From Bacillus sp. V3-13 (GTDB lineage: Bacteria; Bacillota; Bacilli; Bacillales; Cytobacillaceae): a DNA stretch of 64,000 bases. Positions within the stretch are counted from its first letter, which is position 1. The number at the start of each line of letters is the position of its first letter. Where the stretch lies: contig NZ_PGUZ01000059.1 in the NCBI RefSeq assembly GCF_002860165.1, forward strand, positions 1 to 64,000, written 5' to 3'. Below are positions 48,781-56,918 of this stretch, piece by piece. The position numbers and the translations under genes were made by a program. A model generated the notes under the pieces. The model was not told the origin of the DNA, did not search any database, and saw only the letters and a program-made list of their open reading frames with translations.

Positions 48781-49365
48781 ATGACTAAATACAGGCTAAA
48801 GACCCCTGTAACAGACAGTGATATCCAGAAACTGAAAATCGGTGACAGTGTTCTGCTTACCGGCACAATTTATATGGCCCGTGACGCTGCCCATAAACGG
48901 ATGGTGGAGCTGCTCGAAGCCAATCAGCCATTGCCGGTGGACTTAAGAGGGGAAATTATTTTCTATGCCGGTCCTTGTCCGCCAAAACCCGGCCAGATTA
49001 TTGGCCCGGTTGCGCCAACAACGGCATACAGAATGGACCCATACGCCCCTGCCATGTACGAATACGGAGTAAAAGGAACAATCGGAAAAGGCCCAAGGAG
49101 GGATATGGTCAAAGAAGCCTGCAAAAAATATGGGGCAGTTTATTTTGCGGCGATAGGCGGGTTATCCACTATTTTGAGCAGGCGGATCAAATCGGTCGAA
49201 CTGGTTGCTTATGAAGACCTCGGCCCTGAGGCAATCAGGAAGCTTGAGGTCGAAGATTTTCCGCTGCTCGTCGCCTATGATGCAGCTGGCCGGGACTTGT
49301 ATAAACAGGAGATAGCGAAGTATCAGAATTACAATGTGAGTATGGATAAGGGAGTTGTATCTTAA
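48781..49365 (+). CDS. Class I fumarase/tartrate dehydratase, beta subunit
   Basis: A 194-residue subunit from ATG 48781, 12 bases after the alpha gene with AGGAGGATG. TPVTDSDIQKLKIGDSVLLT opens as in TtdB; then GTIYMARDAAHKRMVEL, YAGPCPPKPG, APTTAYRMDPYAPAMYEYGV, and GTIGKGPRRDMVKEACKKYG. It carries substrate-binding residues for the alpha subunit's iron-sulfur centre. The AYRMDPY segment sits where substrate-specific contacts lie, but it does not decide between fumarate and tartrate. Confidence 0.9.
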   Translation: MTKYRLKTPVTDSDIQKLKIGDSVLLTGTIYMARDAAHKRMVELLEANQPLPVDLRGEIIFYAGPCPPKPGQIIGPVAPTTAYRMDPYAPAMYEYGVKGTIGKGPRRDMVKEACKKYGAVYFAAIGGLSTILSRRIKSVELVAYEDLGPEAIRKLEVEDFPLLVAYDAAGRDLYKQEIAKYQNYNVSMDKGVVS

Positions 49366-49366
49366 A

Positions 49367-50449
49367 ATGAAAAACTATGAAATCGCTGTCATACCTGGAG
49401 ATGGGATTGGCAAAGAAGTTGTGCCTGTCTCGTTAAAAGTACTGCAAACAGCAGCTGAAATCCACGGCGGCCTAAAATTCGACTTTAAACACTATCCATG
49501 GAGCTGTGAATATTATCTTGAGCATGGAAAGATGATGCCGGTTGATGGTCTCGATATTTTAAAAAACTATGATGCTATTTTTCTTGGAGCAGTCGGCAAT
49601 CCGCAGCTAGTGCCAGACCATGTTTCATTATGGGGACTATTGATTAAAATCAGGAGGGAATTCCAGCAGTCGATTAACATCCGCCCTGCGAAAATGTTCA
49701 AAGGGTTGACCTCTCCGCTTCTTAATCCGAAAGATTTTGACTTAATTGTTGTCAGAGAAAACAGCGAGGGGGAATACAGTGAGGTTGGCGGCAGGATTCA
49801 TAGAGAAGACGGAGAAATTGCTATACAAAACGCTGTCTTTACCCGAAAAGCGACTGAGAGTGCAATGCGGTATGCATTCGAGCTTGCAAAAAAACGCCGG
49901 GGCCATCTCACTTCAGCTACTAAATCGAATGGCATCGTCCACTCAATGCCCTTTTGGGATGAAGTTTTCAATGATATAAAACGGGATTATCCTGACGTTC
50001 AGACTGCTGCCTACCATATTGATGCACTTGCTGCATTTTTCGTGCAAAAACCGCATATATTCGATGTTATTGTTGCCAGCAACTTATTTGGGGATATTTT
50101 AACAGATATTGGGGGTGCTATCATGGGTAGCATCGGCATTGCACCAGCTGCGAATATCAATGTTAACGGTAAGTATCCGTCCATGTTCGAGCCAGTGCAT
50201 GGCTCAGCTCCTGATATTTCCGGAAGGGGCATCGCCAATCCGATTGGACAAATGTGGACAGCCAAAATGATGCTTGACCATTTCGGTGAATATGAACTGG
50301 GGAGGAAGGTACTTGACGCAATCGAAGAAGTTACAAATGCAGGAATAAAAACGCCTGATATCGGCGGTAAGGCCACCACAACTGAAGTAGGCGAGGCAGT
50401 CTGTTCTAGATTAAAGCAATTGTCCTTCGGAGAGGTAAAGAGCTCTTAA
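49367..50449 (+). CDS. Tartrate dehydrogenase/decarboxylase or D-malate dehydrogenase
   Basis: A 360-residue beta-decarboxylating dehydrogenase of the isocitrate/isopropylmalate dehydrogenase fold. ATG 49367 starts 1 base after the beta-subunit gene; GGAG lies 12 bases upstream. EIAVIPGDGIGKEVVPVSLK, GAVGNPQLVPDHVSLWGLLI, REFQQSINIRPAK, VVRENSEGEYSEVGGR and FEPVHGSAPDISGRGIANP mark it. The WGLLI and RPAK stretch is characteristic of the tartrate/D-malate group rather than LeuB. It would convert D-malate to pyruvate or tartrate to glycerate or oxaloglycolate. Confidence 0.88.
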   Translation: MKNYEIAVIPGDGIGKEVVPVSLKVLQTAAEIHGGLKFDFKHYPWSCEYYLEHGKMMPVDGLDILKNYDAIFLGAVGNPQLVPDHVSLWGLLIKIRREFQQSINIRPAKMFKGLTSPLLNPKDFDLIVVRENSEGEYSEVGGRIHREDGEIAIQNAVFTRKATESAMRYAFELAKKRRGHLTSATKSNGIVHSMPFWDEVFNDIKRDYPDVQTAAYHIDALAAFFVQKPHIFDVIVASNLFGDILTDIGGAIMGSIGIAPAANINVNGKYPSMFEPVHGSAPDISGRGIANPIGQMWTAKMMLDHFGEYELGRKVLDAIEEVTNAGIKTPDIGGKATTTEVGEAVCSRLKQLSFGEVKSS

Positions 50450-50461
50450 TCTTTTAAAATT

Positions 50462-50498
50462 AAAAAAGTGCGGCTAAAATTAATAGCCGTGCTTTTTT
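50462..50498 (+). terminator. Terminator of the hydro-lyase operon
   Basis: AAAAAAGTGCGGCTA pairs with TAGCCGTGCTTTTTT with one G-T step, followed by the T-run. Confidence 0.82.
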
Positions 50499-50670
50499 CA
50501 TTCAGATTCACTGAACAAGTTCATATTGGCAGGAACAGTTACTGTTTTGTTCTGGAAAATACCCTTGGATTTTGGAGAATAAAACACATAAATCGAAAAT
50601 AAAGCAAAAACCGATTTTGTGAAAAATGAGGATTAAGTCAATTTATAGAAATTCAAGAATGGCAACTTAA

Positions 50671-50699
50671 AAAAACAGCACCGGAACCAATCCGGTGCT
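50671..50699 (-). terminator. Terminator of the minus-strand TRAP/dehydrogenase operon
   Basis: AGCACCGGA pairs perfectly with TCCGGTGCT, 5-base loop; on the minus strand it is followed by GTTTTTTT (to about 50669). The 50450-50721 gap holds only the two converging terminators. Confidence 0.85.
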
Positions 50700-50721
50700 T
50701 CATGACTTAACTATCCAACTA

Positions 50722-51756
50722 TTATTTGCTCTCTGCATCCTCAATAATGTCCGTGCCGATTGTTTCAGCCCATTCTTTATATACCGGCTCTAAAACCTTT
50801 TTGAATGCATCAATCTCTTCCTCAGAAACCTCGTTAATTTTGATATTTCCACGCTCTTTCAGTTTGTTCAAGGATTCTTCGTTCAATTTTGCTGCGGATT
50901 CACGCGCAACTTTCGTACCTTCTTCAACTCCTTTTTCAATGATTTCTTTTGTTTTTCCGTCAAGTTCGTCCCAGAACTTTGTGTTAGTTAGCAATGCGTA
51001 ATCTACACGAGTGTGTCCCATGATGGTCATATACTTTTGGACTTCGTCAAATTTCTTTGATTCAATATTACTGTAAGTATTCTCCTGTCCGTCAACAGTT
51101 CCTTGCTGAAGGGCGGTATAGAGTTCTCCGAACGGAATCGAAGCAGAACCTGCACCCAGTTTTGCGTACATAGCTTCAAGCAGCTGTCCGCCTTGTGTCC
51201 TGATTTTCAAACCGTTTAAGTCGTCAGGTTTTTTGATTGGTTTTTTGTCATTGGTCATATGTTTGGCGCCGTTTGGCCACATGGAAAGGCCCAAAACACC
51301 ATCTTTTTCAAGCCGTTTAAAGATTTCCTGGCCTTTTTCTCCGTCCCAAAACGCAATTGCCGCTTCATCGGATTCAAACAAGAATGGCATCGCAGGAACA
51401 TTAAAGCCGGGGTCATTCCCAACAAGCTTAGACATGTCCGGAATAATGAATTGAACGTTGTTAGCTACAAGATTTTGGTATTCGTCTTTATCACCAAACA
51501 ATTGGCTGTTAGGGTATACTTGCACTTTGATTTTACCGCCAGATTCCTTTTCGATATATTCCTTCATCGCAAGCGCACCCTGTTGTTTAGGCGTATTTTC
51601 CGCAACTACGTGCGAAATCTTGATTGTCATTTCCTTGATTCCATCTGCACCTTCCGCAGTCCCTCCGGCTTCCTTGGAACCTCCACAAGCTGCAAGGCTA
51701 AATGTTAAAAGCAGAATCAGGGCTGTCAGAAATAATTTTCTCGCGTTCTTCATCAT
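50722..51756 (-). CDS. TRAP transporter substrate-binding lipoprotein (DctP family)
   Basis: A 344-residue lipoprotein starting at 51756 (second ATG directly after) with GGGGGAA upstream. Signal ALILLLTFSLAAC with lipidated Cys. The DctP fold has MTIKISHVVAENTPKQQGAL, VYPNSQLFGDKDEYQNLV, and GLKIRTQGGQLLEAMYAKLG containing the Arg that binds the substrate carboxylate. ELYTALQQGTVDGQENTYSN is the family signature. Its membrane partners are on the other strand at 53456-55275; the transporter is therefore split over a divergent promoter. It binds an organic acid. Confidence 0.92.
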   Translation of the reverse strand: MMKNARKLFLTALILLLTFSLAACGGSKEAGGTAEGADGIKEMTIKISHVVAENTPKQQGALAMKEYIEKESGGKIKVQVYPNSQLFGDKDEYQNLVANNVQFIIPDMSKLVGNDPGFNVPAMPFLFESDEAAIAFWDGEKGQEIFKRLEKDGVLGLSMWPNGAKHMTNDKKPIKKPDDLNGLKIRTQGGQLLEAMYAKLGAGSASIPFGELYTALQQGTVDGQENTYSNIESKKFDEVQKYMTIMGHTRVDYALLTNTKFWDELDGKTKEIIEKGVEEGTKVARESAAKLNEESLNKLKERGNIKINEVSEEEIDAFKKVLEPVYKEWAETIGTDIIEDAESK

Positions 51757-52651
51757 TATTCCCCCTTGTTAATAGATATCGAGATACATATTTGTAGATC
51801 TCTGTATGGTCAGCCTCCTCTTCAAGAAGCTGACTTGCCTCATTAAACCTGTTGAATACAGATTGCGGCAGGGAAGTATCTGCCCCCAGTTCTAAAAATA
51901 AGTCTTTAGCCATTTCTAAATCCTTTGTCATCAGTTCAATGCTAAAACCTGAATTAAAGCGTTCGTTTAAAATAAAAGCAGGAAACTTATACTCAGTGGA
52001 TCCGCTTCTGCCTGTACTTTGGTTAAACACATTAATTGCGGTTTCCTCGTTAACACCGTAACTTGAAAGTAATTGGACCGCCTCACAGCTTGTCAGTAGG
52101 TGTGAAGCTGAAAGGTAATTATTGACCGCCTTCATTAAATGTCCGCTTCCTAAAGGACCAACATAAAAAAGATTTGCACCCATCGCATTTAGCAAACGCT
52201 TACAATTTGTAAAAGAGTCTTGTTCTCCGCCTACCATAATGGTCAATTCGGCAGTGATCGCTTTTTTCACGCCGCCGCTGACAGGAGCATCAAGAAACCC
52301 AATATGATGCTCCTTCAGCTTTATTCCGTTTTCCTTTGTTGAAGAAGGGTAGGAACTGCCCATATCAATGATTGTCAACGAGGGATGCAGGATCCCGGCA
52401 GAGTCTGCCGCTTCCAAAACTTCGTCAATCACCCGGTCAACGATTGCTGAAGAGGGGAGCATTAGTATGAGACAATTAATCTCTTTTATCCAATCCGAGA
52501 TTCTTCCTGTTCGTCCCCCTAAAGAAATAAACTCCTTTAAAGCTGTATGATCTATATCCGATCCATAAACGGTATAGCCCCTTTTTAGTAGGTTGACCGC
52601 CATAGGCAGTCCCATTTTTCCAAGGCCGATAAAGCCAATATATTCGTTCAA
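51698..52651 (-). CDS. NAD(P)-dependent 3-hydroxyacid dehydrogenase (HIBADH/tartronate semialdehyde reductase family)
   Basis: A 317-residue protein from TTG 52651, overlapping the previous gene by 4 bases; AAGGAG lies 10 bases before. GFIGLGKMGLPMAVNLLKRG is the NAD fold, DAPVSGGVKKAI the substrate loop and GSGHLMKAVNNYLSA has the catalytic Lys. Its last 19 codons overlap the TRAP binding-protein gene by 59 bases; the tail beyond residue 295 (RGNNDEEREKIIS...) looks like an unconserved extension. It would oxidise or reduce a beta-hydroxy acid from the transported substrate. Confidence 0.87.
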   Translation of the reverse strand: MNEYIGFIGLGKMGLPMAVNLLKRGYTVYGSDIDHTALKEFISLGGRTGRISDWIKEINCLILMLPSSAIVDRVIDEVLEAADSAGILHPSLTIIDMGSSYPSSTKENGIKLKEHHIGFLDAPVSGGVKKAITAELTIMVGGEQDSFTNCKRLLNAMGANLFYVGPLGSGHLMKAVNNYLSASHLLTSCEAVQLLSSYGVNEETAINVFNQSTGRSGSTEYKFPAFILNERFNSGFSIELMTKDLEMAKDLFLELGADTSLPQSVFNRFNEASQLLEEEADHTEIYKYVSRYLLTRGNNDEEREKIISDSPDSAFNI

Positions 52652-53232
52652 GAAGGGAACACTCCTTCAAGCTCTTTATGTAAAGAGCCTATCCGTGGAT
52701 GGGCACGTCCGCTTGCTGCAACGACAGCAGCGATGACAATTTCATCGTTTCGCGGAGCATCAGGAATTCTTGTTTCAAAAGTCATATGATGGCTTCTCGT
52801 TTTTGGGTCCATTTTATGCTTGATTGCCAAATCGAGACTGCTCCCGGCGCCTGCCCGTTTTTCAGCAGATGGGAGGAGCGTTTCAGAATTGCCGCAAATG
52901 GAACGGAAAGGATTTCCAAATGTTAATGTATGGATAATTGCAGATCCGTGTTCAATTTCACCATCGAGGCCAACAAGAGCACCTTTTCCATATCCTTCAA
53001 CTTCATCACCCGAAATGCCCAGTGCCTCCATTGCTTTTTGTGGCAGCAGGTGTCCAAGGTGTTCTGAATACGCTTTCACTAACGGCTGCAAATCCTCTAC
53101 ATATTTCCCGGCGTACGGATTGTGGATGACAGCCATCGCCACTCCAATGCGTACTGGTTTTTCCGCTTTTTTAAATCCTTCAATAAAAGTTTCTTCACAG
53201 ATGGTTACAATTTTTCTGATTTTTGGTTCCAT
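52648..53232 (-). CDS. Amino acid synthesis family protein (PF06684/DUF1185)
   Basis: A 194-residue protein from ATG 53232 after AAAGGAGGAGG. Features are IRKIVTICEETFIEGFK, RIGVAMAVIHNPYAGKYVED, GKGALVGLDGEIEHGSAIIH and GSSLDLAIKHKMDPKTRSHH, the conserved core of PF06684. Despite the family name its function is not established. It often sits in catabolic operons for hydroxy-acids or cyclic amides. It is first gene of the minus-strand operon with dehydrogenase and DctP. Confidence 0.82.
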   Translation of the reverse strand: MEPKIRKIVTICEETFIEGFKKAEKPVRIGVAMAVIHNPYAGKYVEDLQPLVKAYSEHLGHLLPQKAMEALGISGDEVEGYGKGALVGLDGEIEHGSAIIHTLTFGNPFRSICGNSETLLPSAEKRAGAGSSLDLAIKHKMDPKTRSHHMTFETRIPDAPRNDEIVIAAVVAASGRAHPRIGSLHKELEGVFPS

Positions 53233-53252
53233 TTAGTCCTCCTCCTTTATAA

Positions 53253-53270
53253 TTGGATTTTGGATACAAT
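53253..53270 (-). promoter_or_regulatory. ATTGTATCC motif before the minus-strand operon
   Basis: On the minus strand ATTGTATCCAAAATCCAA, 15 of 18 bases equal to the copies at 55962 and 60549. It lies 21-38 bases upstream of the start codon at 53232, ahead of the ribosome site. Confidence 0.65.
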
Positions 53271-53283
53271 CTACATCTGTGGG

Positions 53284-53294
53284 TGGCCAGACCA
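53284..53294. promoter_or_regulatory. TGGCCAGACCA GntR-like inverted repeat
   Basis: TGG-CCAGA-CCA has the TGGTC-GACCA look of FadR-subfamily operators. It lies between the two ATTGTATCC motifs in the divergent promoter region. Confidence 0.4.
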
Positions 53295-53420
53295 CATGTA
53301 GTAAAAAAAGTATAACAGAATGAACAAAAATTGTGAATACATAAAAAATAAATAAGAATCAAAATTTTCTATTTATTTTTCGGATATTTTCTAGTATATT
53401 GAAAACTAGCCATATAAAAG

Positions 53421-53433
53421 ATTGGATACAATC
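53421..53433 (+). promoter_or_regulatory. ATTGTATCC motif (inverse orientation) before the TRAP membrane genes
   Basis: ATTGGATACAATC, the complement of GATTGTATCCAAT, 23 bases upstream of the start at 53456. TTGAAA at 53399 and TATAAA at 53413 are nearby but do not form a well-spaced promoter. Confidence 0.65.
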
Positions 53434-53455
53434 GACAAAAAAGGAGTTGGAATGA

Positions 53456-54010
53456 ATGAAACTGTCAAAATGGCTTGATACCGTTGAAGAAAGTATTACC
53501 GGGTTGCTGTTCATTGCAGGGGTATTGGTCAGTTTGTATGGCGTGTTCATGAGGTATGTTGCAAATGCTCCTGTCTCCTGGACTACGGAAATTTTCGAGT
53601 TTTTGCTGGTTTGGTCAATTTTTATCGGTTTTGGCATGGCATTGAAGGATAATAGGCATATTCAAGTTGAACTGCTGTTCGATCACCTTCCGGATGGCCT
53701 GAAGAAGGTTATGGCGACAATCGCAAATCTGATAGGAGCAGCGTTCTCCTTTTATCTGGCTTTTTCATCGATAGAATTGATAACGCTTTCAAAAGAGCAG
53801 GGGACCAAGACCATCGATGTTGGAATTCCCATTTGGATTACCTATCTGATACTTCCAATAGGCATGACTTTGCTTGGTATCTATTTCTGTTTGAAGGCGT
53901 ACCGGGCAGCAAAAGGTGATCGGCGTGAATTACTGGGCGAAATTGAGATGTTATACGAGGAATTAAAAGAAGCAGAACAGATCGACGGTCAGAAGGAGGT
54001 AGGGGCATGA
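53456..54010 (+). CDS. TRAP transporter small permease (DctQ family)
   Basis: A 184-residue membrane protein with four helices, from ATG 53456 after AAGGAGTTGG. Typical DctQ features: ESITGLLFIAGVLVSLYGVFMRYV near residue 20, VSWTTEIFEFLLVWSIFIGF, and RHIQVELLFDHLP. The C-terminus is long and acidic (ELKEAEQIDGQKEVGA). Its stop overlaps the DctM start by 4 bases. Confidence 0.9.
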   Translation: MKLSKWLDTVEESITGLLFIAGVLVSLYGVFMRYVANAPVSWTTEIFEFLLVWSIFIGFGMALKDNRHIQVELLFDHLPDGLKKVMATIANLIGAAFSFYLAFSSIELITLSKEQGTKTIDVGIPIWITYLILPIGMTLLGIYFCLKAYRAAKGDRRELLGEIEMLYEELKEAEQIDGQKEVGA

Positions 54011-55275
54011 GTCCGGTCATCATATTGTTTCTAACATTTGCACTGTTATGCCTGATACGCGTTCCAATCGCAGTAAGCCTTGGCTTATCGAGTATTATAG
54101 CATTGTCGATGATTGATTTTACACTATATACTGTTATCCAAAAAATGTTTAACTCATTAAACTCAACTACTCTGATGGCAATTCCAGGATTTGTATTTGC
54201 CGGTATAATCATGTCAAAGGGTGGTATTTCATTTTATTTAATTGAAGCTTTAAAATCCTGGGTTGGCCACATGCGCGGTGGTCTCGCTGTAGTAACTGTC
54301 CTTGCCTGTATGGTATTTGCAGCTATTTCTGGGTCCAGCCCCGCAACTGCAGCTGCTATCGGGAGCATTATGATTCCTGGAATGGTAAATTCAGGATACA
54401 GCAAAAGATATGCGATGGGTCTTGTTGCAGCATCAGGAACGCTTGGGATTCTGATACCTCCGTCGATTCCATTAATCATATATGCCTCAGTGGCTGAGGA
54501 GTCGGTCGGTAAGCTGTTTGCGGCTGGAATTATCCCCGGTCTGTTGCTTGGGGGAATCCTTCTTGTTTCCGCTATCATACATGCCAGAATCAATAACTAT
54601 GGCAAACTGCCAAAAGAATCAATAAATCAAAGGATCAAGAAATCTATTAAAGCAATTCCCGGTTTCCTTCTGCCAATCATCATATTAGGGGGGATTTATT
54701 CCGGAATTGTCACCCCTACGGAAGCAGCATTCCTTGCCTGTCTTTATGGTGTATTAGTTTCCGTGTTTATCTACAGGGAACTGTCGTTCTCCAGATTCCG
54801 GGAAGTGCTGAAAGAATCAATTAATATTACTGCAATGATTTTCCTTGTCATTGCCTCGGCAATGATTTTCGGAATGTTCTTGACAACAGAACAGGTTCCG
54901 CAGAATTTTGCGTATTGGATTGAGGAAAGCACTACAAACAAATGGATTTTTATGCTGGGTGTAAACCTGATGTTCTTCGTGATGGGAATGTTCCTCGAAT
55001 CTGTAGCCATTATCCTTATCACGCTGCCAATCCTTTTACCGGTACTGGCGCTGTTTGATATCAATGTCATCCATTTCGCCATTATTATGACCATCAACAT
55101 GGAGCTTGCAATGATTACACCGCCTGTCGGATTAAATCTTTTTGTGGTCAGCGGAATATCAAAGGAAAAAGTCGGTGCTGTAGTAAGAGGGGTCGTTCCA
55201 TTTTTTGGATTGATGATTCTTGCTTTGGTTATCGTGGTCATCTTTCCGCAGATTTCTCTATACCTTACAAAATAG
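54007..55275 (+). CDS. TRAP transporter large permease (DctM family)
   Basis: A 422-residue membrane protein with about 12-13 helices from ATG 54007. Landmarks are IPGFVFAGIIMSKGGIS, AISGSSPATAAAIGSIMIPG, GTLGILIPPSIPLIIYASVA, GIVTPTEAAFLACLYG, and NMELAMITPPVGLNLFVVSG. It is the sodium-driven transport subunit that works with DctQ and the binding protein encoded at 50722-51756 on the other strand. Confidence 0.93.
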   Translation: MSPVIILFLTFALLCLIRVPIAVSLGLSSIIALSMIDFTLYTVIQKMFNSLNSTTLMAIPGFVFAGIIMSKGGISFYLIEALKSWVGHMRGGLAVVTVLACMVFAAISGSSPATAAAIGSIMIPGMVNSGYSKRYAMGLVAASGTLGILIPPSIPLIIYASVAEESVGKLFAAGIIPGLLLGGILLVSAIIHARINNYGKLPKESINQRIKKSIKAIPGFLLPIIILGGIYSGIVTPTEAAFLACLYGVLVSVFIYRELSFSRFREVLKESINITAMIFLVIASAMIFGMFLTTEQVPQNFAYWIEESTTNKWIFMLGVNLMFFVMGMFLESVAIILITLPILLPVLALFDINVIHFAIIMTINMELAMITPPVGLNLFVVSGISKEKVGAVVRGVVPFFGLMILALVIVVIFPQISLYLTK

Positions 55276-55299
55276 AAGTCTATAGAAGGGATATCTTTT

Positions 55300-55944
55300 A
55301 TGAAACAAACATTGGATTTTATGACTTTGGAGGAAAAGGTAACCTCGACTATTAGAAAAGCAATTTTTACCCAAATACTGAAACCTGGCGAAAGGCTGAT
55401 TCAAGATGAATTGGCTGCAAAACTTGGGGTCAGCAGAATGCCGGTAAGAGAGGCGCTGAGGAGTCTTGAAAGAGAAGGGCTGGTCGAGCTGCTTCCCCAT
55501 AAAGGTGCCGTTGTCATCGGAATAACGCGGGATGATATTGAGGAGCTGTATTTTCTTCGATCTCAGCTGGAAGGAATGACAGTCCAAAAATCAATGTGCT
55601 TTCTTACCGAGGAAGATTTTGCCGAGCTTGAAGTCCTGATACAACAAATGGATAAAGATATCGATAATGAAAATATTGATTCTTTTGTCTTTCACAATAA
55701 GCAGTTTCATTTGCTTTTGCAAAAGGGATGCAAATGGAAAAAAGTAAAATTACTCAGCAAGCAATTCATCGAGGGTTATCCTGCTTATGTGCCGAGCTTG
55801 GTCCCAGCTATGGTGAAGGATTCAAATAAGGAACATAAGGAAATGCTCAAGACGTTAGCCGAAAAAGATCCATTGAAACTGAGGCTCCTGGTTGAACAGC
55901 ACATCATGAGGGCAGGCAACATGCTTACTCAGCTGTTGGAGTAA
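55300..55944 (+). CDS. GntR-family regulator with FCD domain (paralogue A)
   Basis: A 214-residue regulator from ATG 55300 after GAAGGGAT. Wing-helix DELAAKLGVSRMPVREALRSL, then FVFHNKQFHLLLQKGCKWKKVKLL in the FCD domain and a late EHKEMLKTLAEKD. It is clearly paralogous to the protein at 59861: both have GVSRMPVREAL, PHKGA(V/I)V, a GCKW/RCKW step and a G(Y/F)P--P segment. Both lie beside ATTGTATCC motifs, which are probably their operators. Confidence 0.88.
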   Translation: MKQTLDFMTLEEKVTSTIRKAIFTQILKPGERLIQDELAAKLGVSRMPVREALRSLEREGLVELLPHKGAVVIGITRDDIEELYFLRSQLEGMTVQKSMCFLTEEDFAELEVLIQQMDKDIDNENIDSFVFHNKQFHLLLQKGCKWKKVKLLSKQFIEGYPAYVPSLVPAMVKDSNKEHKEMLKTLAEKDPLKLRLLVEQHIMRAGNMLTQLLE

Positions 55945-55950
55945 GCCATT

Positions 55951-55979
55951 TTGTTAGATGAATTGTATCCAATATCCAT
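55951..55979 (+). promoter_or_regulatory. Promoter and ATTGTATCC operator before the CitE-like gene
   Basis: ATTGTATCCAATATCCAT at 55962-55979 is identical over 18 bases to 60549-60566. TTGTTA (55951-55956), 16-base spacer, TATCCA (55973-55978) is a possible promoter inside it. The site lies right before GGAGAGGAG. Confidence 0.62.
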
Positions 55980-55994
55980 CTATGGAGAGGAGAA

Positions 55995-56882
55995 ATGAGG
56001 TTGGGTATTAGAAGATCATATTTATTTGTACCTTCGGTTTCAGTAAAAATGATGGAGAAAGCGGTAGCTAGTGATTCTGACTGCGTTATTTTCGACCTTG
56101 AAGATGCGGTGGCAATCAATGAAAAAGAAGCGGCAAGAGAGCGAATAAAACAATTTCTTAATAACAATAAGCCCCCAAAAGAGGTTTTCATCAGGATCAA
56201 TGACATGCTAACATCTTTTTGGCGCGCAGACCTTGAGACGGCGATCGAGACAAGGGCCGCTGGGATAATTGTTCCAAAGGCAGAAAATGCAGCAAACATG
56301 ATTCGCTTATGTGAGGTTGCGGAGCAAATCATGGAAAGGAAAAACCAGGATGAGATGGATCAGTTTAAAGTGCTTCCATTAATTGAAACAGCGGCCGGAG
56401 TCCATTTTGCTTACGAAATCGCTGCATCCCACCAGCGCATACCATGTCTTGTATTTGGATCGATTGACTACTCTCTTGATGTAGATTGTGAGTTGACAGA
56501 AGGAGGAGAAGAGTTATTTTACGCACGGTCGCAGATTGTCAATGCTTCACGGGCTGCCGGCAAAGGAAGTCCTGTTGACGCTGTTTACCCAGACCTCGCA
56601 AATGAGAAAGGACTGAAGCTGGAAGCGCTGCGGGCAAAGCAGTTAGGGTTTAAAGCTAAGCTTGCTATCCATCCAAAGCAATTAGCAGCTATTCACGAAG
56701 TATTTACTCCATCGCAAAAAGAGCTCGATAATGCAATGGAGATAGTCAGTGCCTTTGAAGAAGCCGAGCAACAGGGGGTTGCCTCAATCTCCGTTGGCAA
56801 AAAGCTTGTTGATTATCCTGTGTACAAAAAAGCCAAGGGGCTTCTGCAATACTCTGTCTCGGAAGGAGTTGAGAGTCAATAG
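55995..56882 (+). CDS. HpcH/HpaI aldolase family CoA-ester lyase (CitE/malyl-CoA or citramalyl-CoA lyase-like)
   Basis: A 295-residue TIM-barrel enzyme from ATG 55995 after GGAGAGGAG. RRSYLFVPSVSVKMMEKAV with the CoA/substrate Arg, CVIFDLEDAV, FIRINDMLTSFW, IIVPKAENA, LPLIETAAGV with a metal Glu, LVFGSIDYSLD with the metal Asp, and LAIHPKQLAAIHE are all present. Members split malyl-CoA or citramalyl-CoA into acetyl-CoA plus glyoxylate or pyruvate. The acid-CoA ligase pair at 60582-62699 could provide its substrate. Confidence 0.88.
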   Translation: MRLGIRRSYLFVPSVSVKMMEKAVASDSDCVIFDLEDAVAINEKEAARERIKQFLNNNKPPKEVFIRINDMLTSFWRADLETAIETRAAGIIVPKAENAANMIRLCEVAEQIMERKNQDEMDQFKVLPLIETAAGVHFAYEIAASHQRIPCLVFGSIDYSLDVDCELTEGGEELFYARSQIVNASRAAGKGSPVDAVYPDLANEKGLKLEALRAKQLGFKAKLAIHPKQLAAIHEVFTPSQKELDNAMEIVSAFEEAEQQGVASISVGKKLVDYPVYKKAKGLLQYSVSEGVESQ

Positions 56883-56918
56883 TAATAATATGGAATTCTG
56901 TCAAAGGAGACTGAAAGA

